Translations under genes and position numbers: made by a program
Shown here: one piece after another, positions 52,765 to 57,809 of the stretch
Layout: each line of letters starts with the position of its first letter
Position numbering within the stretch: position 1 is the stretch's first letter
The notes under the pieces: generated by a model
The model's database searches: none
Told to the model about the DNA's origin: nothing
Seen by the model: only the letters and a program-made list of their open reading frames with translations
Assembly (NCBI GenBank): GCA_964541895.1
Contig: CAZISM010000020.1
Span: forward strand, 1 to 57,809
Direction: 5' to 3'
From: CAZISM01 sp964541895
Lineage (GTDB): Bacteria > Zhuqueibacterota > Zhuqueibacteria > Residuimicrobiales > Residuimicrobiaceae
DNA length: 57,809 nucleotides

Positions 52765-55700
52765 CTATTTTTCATGGCCGATCAATATAAACGGCGCCCA
52801 GTAAAAGGGATCGCGCTGCCAGTCGGTTGACCTGATGAGTCCTGCTTTTGCTTTTTGCAGCGCACGCGTTTTGGACAGCCCTGTTTTTAAATGCACGTAA
52901 AATTGTTTCATGAGAAAAGCTGACGATTCATCCTCTACCGGCCACAGGCTCACGACAATGCTCGGCGCCCCGGCATAAAAAAAGGCCTGCGTCAAGCCGA
53001 TCATACCCTCACCCCTGTGGAGTTTTCCCAATCCGGAGCTGCAGCCGCTCAGCACGACCATTTCCGCATTTAAACGAAGGTTATAGATCTCATACGTCTG
53101 AAGCAGCCCATCCTCAGCGGAAGTGTTGCCCCGGGCGAGAACGATTTTCGAGTACATGGGTTGTATATCATCGATGATATGATGCGTCGCCAGGTGGATA
53201 AAGCGATAGCTGTCGGCCCATTGTTTAAAATAAGATTCGGTCGCTTCCTTCCCGATATACACGGCCGAATTGGAAAAGGTGCCGGCAATTTCGCGCACTT
53301 CTGTTTCACTATTCGGAAGCGGTGCAAATTGGTCGTCCCGAAAAATCGATCGAATGGCAGCGATTTCATGGACCCACTTTGAGACCGCCGCTTCCCGGCC
53401 ATTGGGAAAAGAAGGATTTGCAAACGCCAGCAACTCCCCCGCAGCTTTTGTTCCTTTGCGCAGGCCGGGATTCAACAGGCTGGCGGAAAGTCCATACGAA
53501 ATTGGATGATCTTCTATTAAATAGCGATTCTGATCTGCGATCATTATTTCGAACGGAAAATAGCAGAGAATATCATCCGGGACGATGATCAATTCATCGT
53601 TCGGCTTCAGATAGCGGCCTGCCACATGGCCCAACACCTGTTCATAAAGCTCGTGCAAATACTTTGGCTCCAACCGGGCCCAGCGGTGGTCCAGCGCCCC
53701 GGCAGGAGGTTTTTTATCTTTGTCAAAAAGGGGACTCGCCTTGGCTAATACGGCGGCCAGATCTTTTTTGCCTAGCTTGACGGTGCTGAAATGTATTTCA
53801 CTCCTGGAGAGAATCCAACAGTAGAGCTGTTCATTTCCGACAAAGTATTCGACCAATACCTGATTTTTCCCGAGAACTTGGGCCTGAACCCGGCGGGCGG
53901 ATAAAACATCGGGATGTGTCAGCTGGTAATACCCTGGATGCTTTTTATGCAGTTCTTTCAATAATTCCGTTTTTTTTGATTCCAGGACGTGTATCTTTCT
54001 GCTTATAGAGTCCGCAGCAGGCTTGTGGCCTACTGTCTCTGTTTTGGCCATCTCATTTGCCAAAGTGGTATATAATTTTTCCAGATCGCTTTCATTCAGT
54101 AAAAGCTGCTGACGAAATTCGTCAGGGATCTCGGTCAGGTTATGGAATATTTTGCCCTGATAAACGATATCAAGCAAGGCCCTTGCTTTGGCCTTTTCAG
54201 CCACTGTAAAGGCGCGTTGATCATAGCCGTCGGCGGGATGTTTCTGGTGCAAGTCGGCCAGAATCTGTATCGTGCTCTCGTAGACCTGGAGCCAATTTTC
54301 CAGAAAGCCAACCTTGGTCTCATTCGTTGACAGATACTGTCTGATTTGATCGATTTTATCAATGGCTCGCAGATAGTGTCTTAACGCATCTTGGGGTTGA
54401 TGCTTTTTTTCCGAAATGACCGCCAAGCCATAGTGCGCCTGAATTTCTCTGATAGGATCATCGGCGTTTTGGCCGTTCTCCAGAATTTTTGTGAATAAGG
54501 CCAAAGAGGCATCATACTTTTCCATCTTTAGGTTCAGATCGGCCAGTGTCATCTCAAGCATGGTTTCACAATTTGCACTATGGATCTCCCATGCTATTTT
54601 CAGACCTTGCCGGATCAGATGGTTTGCTGAATCATATTTGCCGGTTTGGGTGGATATTTTTCCCAGGCAACCCAGAAACCAGGCTTCATGATACTTTTCT
54701 CCGATTTCGCGAACAATCTGCAGCGCCTGCTGATACAATCGAGTGGCATTGTTCAAGTCTTTTAACGAGATATAGAGATCACCCATATTGCCCAGCTGCC
54801 GTGCCTCTTCTGATTTATGGCCGATGGCGCGGGTAAGGCTGAGGGCTTGATTATAATATTCCAGGCTCTTTTCATAATCGCAAATTTCTGCAAAAACAGT
54901 TGCCATATTGCCGTATTGCCGGGCTTGTTCATCCCGGTCTCCGATTTCACTGGCGATAGCCAGTGATTTTTCATAAAGTTCCAAAGCCTTGGCATAATTT
55001 CCCTGGCGCGAGGTGATCAGTCCGGTGGATCCTAGATACCGTGCCTGGCCCCATTTATCTCCCGTCTCTGCTGCAATGTTCAGAGCTTGCTGATAGTATT
55101 CAAATGCTCTGGCATAGTCATTAAAGGCCAGGTACACCCAGCCGATACTCCAAAGGGTCAGGGACTGGAGATTTTTGTCGCCGGTTTTGGTGAGAATGGG
55201 GAGCGCTTTATGATAGTACGCGAGTGCCAATTCATACTGGCCTAAAGAACCGTGAACAGCCCCCATATTTCGAAAAAATAATCCGATTCGTTTGGTATCG
55301 TTGATCTGTTGAGCAATTTTCAGCGCATCGGTAAAATAAGTCAATGCCTCTTTATAGCGAGCAGTGTCCTTGCATATCGCTCCCAAGTTACCCAGATTGC
55401 GCGCCTGTTCGCTCCTGCTGCCGATTTCTTTGGCGATGCCGAGCGCCTGGTTAACATATTCGGCGGCCTGTGCATAATTTGCCAGATTATAATGCCCTAA
55501 TCCAATATTCCCAAGAAAAAGACATTTGTACTCCAGGTCGTTTTGTTTTTGGGCAGACTCTAAGCCGGCCTGACTGGTTTGTATCAGTTCCTGGTACTTG
55601 CCTGTGTTGAACAAAACGACGCATTTGGCTTTGCAGGCATCGAGCAGATCCGGCTTTATGTCAAGGGCCTGGTTAAAAAACTCCAGTGCTTTGTCCCTGT

Positions 55701-56244
55701 TGTTTTGCAGCTGATACAAATATCCCAAACCATAATACGCTGCATGATTTGCAGTGTTCGCGCCGATGGCAGTTTTGCAAGCATCGATGGCACGGGCCTG
55801 TTTTGGCGAATCATCCATGACATCGGCATATTCTTTATAGGCACCGGGAAATAAAGGTGCGAGCTGCAAGACACGTTCAAAGCAACGTCCTGCTTTTAAA
55901 AAATTCATTTTAAATTTATAGCACAAGCCAATGCCATAATAGGCATAAGGATTCTGCGGATCCTGTTTCTGCAGGGATTCCAAAGAGGCAAGGCAGGTAT
56001 CAAGATTGTTATGTTCATGATACATTACCACCAATGTTTGCCAGGCGCGGACATGAAGCGGGTCAGCCATAAGGATTTCATGCAGTATCCTGATGGCCTG
56101 CTCATCCTGATGTTGGCCATGGAGTATCAGCGCCTGGTTGTATCGGGAGTTCGAATTCTGGAGGGAAGGAACGCTCTGCGCAAAATGCGGAGTGGATAAA
56201 AGGCACAAGAGCAATACCGAACAATGCCAGCCGCTGGAAGCCAT
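52765..56244 (-). CDS. Secreted TPR-CHAT caspase-like peptidase
   Basis: The start at ATG 56244 is preceded by AGGA, 6 bp away, and gives a signal peptide (SVLLLCLLSTPHFAQS); an earlier ATG 12 codons upstream lacks a ribosome binding site. Residues about 30-700 are TPRs of the kinesin-light-chain type, about 14 repeats with NLGNLGAICKDTARYKEALTY and similar units. A coiled region (about 725-800) follows, then a CHAT (clan CD, caspase-fold) domain with the catalytic pair H1021 in IHLATHHIID and C1068 in VVLSGCSSGLG. Both catalytic residues are present, so it is probably active. Unlike cytosolic TPR-CHAT proteins of CRISPR systems it is exported. It lies upstream of beta-helix gene C on the same strand. 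Confidence 0.9.
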   Translation of the reverse strand: MASSGWHCSVLLLCLLSTPHFAQSVPSLQNSNSRYNQALILHGQHQDEQAIRILHEILMADPLHVRAWQTLVVMYHEHNNLDTCLASLESLQKQDPQNPYAYYGIGLCYKFKMNFLKAGRCFERVLQLAPLFPGAYKEYADVMDDSPKQARAIDACKTAIGANTANHAAYYGLGYLYQLQNNRDKALEFFNQALDIKPDLLDACKAKCVVLFNTGKYQELIQTSQAGLESAQKQNDLEYKCLFLGNIGLGHYNLANYAQAAEYVNQALGIAKEIGSRSEQARNLGNLGAICKDTARYKEALTYFTDALKIAQQINDTKRIGLFFRNMGAVHGSLGQYELALAYYHKALPILTKTGDKNLQSLTLWSIGWVYLAFNDYARAFEYYQQALNIAAETGDKWGQARYLGSTGLITSRQGNYAKALELYEKSLAIASEIGDRDEQARQYGNMATVFAEICDYEKSLEYYNQALSLTRAIGHKSEEARQLGNMGDLYISLKDLNNATRLYQQALQIVREIGEKYHEAWFLGCLGKISTQTGKYDSANHLIRQGLKIAWEIHSANCETMLEMTLADLNLKMEKYDASLALFTKILENGQNADDPIREIQAHYGLAVISEKKHQPQDALRHYLRAIDKIDQIRQYLSTNETKVGFLENWLQVYESTIQILADLHQKHPADGYDQRAFTVAEKAKARALLDIVYQGKIFHNLTEIPDEFRQQLLLNESDLEKLYTTLANEMAKTETVGHKPAADSISRKIHVLESKKTELLKELHKKHPGYYQLTHPDVLSARRVQAQVLGKNQVLVEYFVGNEQLYCWILSRSEIHFSTVKLGKKDLAAVLAKASPLFDKDKKPPAGALDHRWARLEPKYLHELYEQVLGHVAGRYLKPNDELIIVPDDILCYFPFEIMIADQNRYLIEDHPISYGLSASLLNPGLRKGTKAAGELLAFANPSFPNGREAAVSKWVHEIAAIRSIFRDDQFAPLPNSETEVREIAGTFSNSAVYIGKEATESYFKQWADSYRFIHLATHHIIDDIQPMYSKIVLARGNTSAEDGLLQTYEIYNLRLNAEMVVLSGCSSGLGKLHRGEGMIGLTQAFFYAGAPSIVVSLWPVEDESSAFLMKQFYVHLKTGLSKTRALQKAKAGLIRSTDWQRDPFYWAPFILIGHEK

Positions 56245-56427
56245 AACAGTTCCTGTCTGATTTCGATCTTTACGCTGCATCTTTAAATATGTTATTTAAA
56301 ACGGATGTGTACGCAAGGCCTGAAAGCAGGGGAATAGAAGCGGGCGCTGCTCCGCGCCAAAGTTGAACCGGAACAGCACCATTCCCCGAAACAGTGGATC
56401 AGGAGCCACGAACGCTCTCCGCCCTGG

Positions 56428-56452
56428 GCCGATTATTTCCTCTCCTCGATCC
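56428..56452. repeat. 25-bp element shared with 40343-40367
   Basis: The 25 bases here differ by a single base from 40343-40367. The match includes the last codons and stop of the DUF4838 gene and continues into the spacer. Weaker similarity extends about 15 bp on both sides. It is either the tail of a paralogous gene or a short dispersed repeat. Confidence 0.5.
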
Positions 56453-57809
56453 ATGACGGCCAGATATGACGTTCGCCGAGTTCCCGCCGCGCCCATGTGA
56501 CATAGCCCGCCATGCGCCGGTTCTGGACCGTGTTATAGGCGTCGGCGAGTGTCGGGTCCCCGGCGATGAGGCGGCCGCGCAGCTCCGGACGAGCGACGAG
56601 GCTGCTGTCCACGCAGGCGATCAGATCCCATTTGAACCATTTCATGAGCTCGTGGAATCGCCTTCTGTTGTAATAAATGTCGCCATAGGAGGGATCGCTC
56701 TCGATATGGGCGTGGTATGTGGCCATGGCGTCGTCGAATCCTCCGATCGCTGCCCGGATTTCTGCCTCTGTGCTCTGCGGCGACAGCGCATGCGCCGCAT
56801 CGAACGCGCGTCCGAGAAGGAGCGCAAACCGGTAGCCGTGCCGGATGTAATCAATGCGACGCCGGACGATCTCGTCGCGGGCGCCGTTATAGGCCGCCGT
56901 GAGCTCTTGCCACGCGCGCTCGCGCGTCGCCGGATCGATGGCCGCAAGCTGCTCCCAGATCTTGGCCCGTCCAGCCATCCAGCCGCCGCGCCGGTCCGTC
57001 TCGTTCCACGAACGGTCGAGGGTTTCGTAGAAACGCTCCATATCGCGCGCTGAGCCCTGGAACATCGCGCCATACCACGCGCCGAGCGTCGTCTTCGGAT
57101 CAAGTCCGGGCTCCCAGAGCAGGCGCGCGGTCAGCCAGACCTTGGGCGCCATGAGCGGCCAATGGGGCAGTTCCTCCGCGTAATAGGTATCGATGCCCAT
57201 TACGGCGAGCGTCTTGATCCGTTTGGCAGCGAGCGACGCATAGTTCCTCGGCATGACCCAGCCGAGGTTGCCGTATTCGTACATGCAGACATGATCGGCC
57301 TTGGCGCGCCATTCCTTGAGGATGCGATAATCCTCCTCCGCGATCCTGGGGTCAAAGTGCTGACTGGCGTCCTGAGTCAGGTGAATGGCAACGTTCGGCG
57401 GCAGATGGGCGATGCTTTTTGGTGGAACGAGCGTCGTCCAGTAGGCATACGCCGTAATATACCGGTTCGGGTGCGACCGCAGGAGCGCGCGGGCAACCGT
57501 ATCGATAAGCGTGAAATAGCTTTCGCTATACTGCCGGTCGGTTCCATAGCGGCGGCTCAGCGTATCCAGCGCTGCGCATCGTTCGCACTCGCACCAGGCG
57601 TCATCGTCCGAGCCGCAGAGAGAAAAGCCGGTTACATCCGGATGCGCGTCAAAATACCCGCGCACCTTCTCGATCGTAATGCGGACCACGTCAGGGTGCG
57701 TTGGGCAGATCATGGTCCTCGTATGCGGTTCGGATACTGGAATCTGTCGTTTGCCGTCATGAAAGGCATAGTACTCGGGATGATCGCGGTACTGGCTCAC
57801 CGGAAAGAG
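56433..57809 (-). CDS. DUF4838-family protein (N-terminus beyond the window)
   Basis: The frame enters from the right edge, reading ...FPVSQYRDHPEYYAFHDGKR, and runs 459 codons to a stop at 56433; the GTG at 57800 is probably not the true start because family members have an N-terminal domain before this point. The segment HPEYYAFHDGKRQ, then MICPTHPDVVRITIEKVRGYF and FSLCGSDDDAWCECERCAALD (a cysteine-rich C-x-C-x2-C site), and the DTYYAEELPHWPL part match the DUF4838 domain, which is linked to alpha-glucuronidase- and polysaccharide-related proteins. The gene is notably richer in G and C than its neighbour at 52.7-56.2 kb. Function beyond a glycan-related role cannot be stated. Confidence 0.78.
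   Translation of the reverse strand, partial: LFPVSQYRDHPEYYAFHDGKRQIPVSEPHTRTMICPTHPDVVRITIEKVRGYFDAHPDVTGFSLCGSDDDAWCECERCAALDTLSRRYGTDRQYSESYFTLIDTVARALLRSHPNRYITAYAYWTTLVPPKSIAHLPPNVAIHLTQDASQHFDPRIAEEDYRILKEWRAKADHVCMYEYGNLGWVMPRNYASLAAKRIKTLAVMGIDTYYAEELPHWPLMAPKVWLTARLLWEPGLDPKTTLGAWYGAMFQGSARDMERFYETLDRSWNETDRRGGWMAGRAKIWEQLAAIDPATRERAWQELTAAYNGARDEIVRRRIDYIRHGYRFALLLGRAFDAAHALSPQSTEAEIRAAIGGFDDAMATYHAHIESDPSYGDIYYNRRRFHELMKWFKWDLIACVDSSLVARPELRGRLIAGDPTLADAYNTVQNRRMAGYVTWARRELGERHIWPSWIEERK

Noticed and set aside
52765..56244. Reading the TPR-CHAT protein as part of a type III-E CRISPR (craspase-like) system
   Set aside because: The protein has a signal peptide, and no gRAMP/Cas7-11 effector gene, no other cas gene and no CRISPR array is present in the window.

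Overview
The window looks like a scaffold from the genome of an uncultivated Gram-negative bacterium of the FCB (Fibrobacteres-Chlorobi-Bacteroidetes) group, for example KSB1, Calditrichota or a relative. The evidence is six proteins ending in a C-terminal Por/type IX-like sorting domain (NYPNPFN or FPNPFN motif, Ig-like fold, basic/hydrophobic end such as KMILVK), a DUF5683 protein, a PEGA-domain Ser/Thr kinase, a secreted TPR-CHAT peptidase, lipoproteins and a beta-barrel-like protein. The phylum is inferred; no rRNA, tRNA, CRISPR array or insertion sequence was recognised. Three 100-N scaffold gaps are present. Two are flanked by perfect 55-bp duplications and are almost certainly assembly artefacts; one of them interrupts nuoH.

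Layout. 1-13.7 kb (minus): a complete 14-subunit NADH:quinone oxidoreductase (complex I) operon, nuoA to nuoN, with nuoN cut by the window edge and a short NuoG. 13.9-15.1 kb (minus): a MinD/ParA-type ATPase with an extra N-terminal domain and a C-terminal cysteine cluster. 15.4-22.2 kb (minus): a surface-glycan operon of family-2 glycosyltransferase, alanine racemase, a GT4-methyltransferase fusion, a Wzx-type flippase and an AsnB-type amidotransferase. 22.5-25.0 kb (minus): a class C beta-lactamase-like serine hydrolase and a Gfo/Idh/MocA oxidoreductase. 25.2-31.8 kb (plus): a CcmE-like protein with a CXXXY haem motif, a lipoprotein, a GAF sigma-54 activator, a PEGA-domain Ser/Thr kinase, a kelch-like secreted protein and a DUF5683 protein.

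32.1-37.5 kb (plus): two VIT-domain secreted proteins, separated by a cluster of GC-rich palindromic repeats. 37.5-39.6 kb (minus): a secreted beta-propeller protein and a small outer-membrane-type protein. 39.7-40.8 kb: decayed gene remnants, including a truncated radical-SAM SPASM protein. 40.9-56.2 kb, a more AT-rich block: an ECF sigma factor and a membrane anti-sigma factor with TPRs (plus), a strong terminator, and on the minus strand three giant secreted beta-helix proteins and a secreted TPR-CHAT caspase-like peptidase. 56.4 kb to the end (minus): a GC-rich DUF4838 gene that runs off the window.

How the parts may work together. The first 25 kb is mostly core respiration and envelope glycan synthesis. 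The region from 25 kb on is rich in envelope signalling and secreted surface proteins. The most interesting hypothesis is that the ECF sigma/anti-sigma pair, the three modular beta-helix proteins and the TPR-CHAT peptidase form one envelope-regulated surface programme. That is inferred from adjacency, shared architecture and shared composition only.
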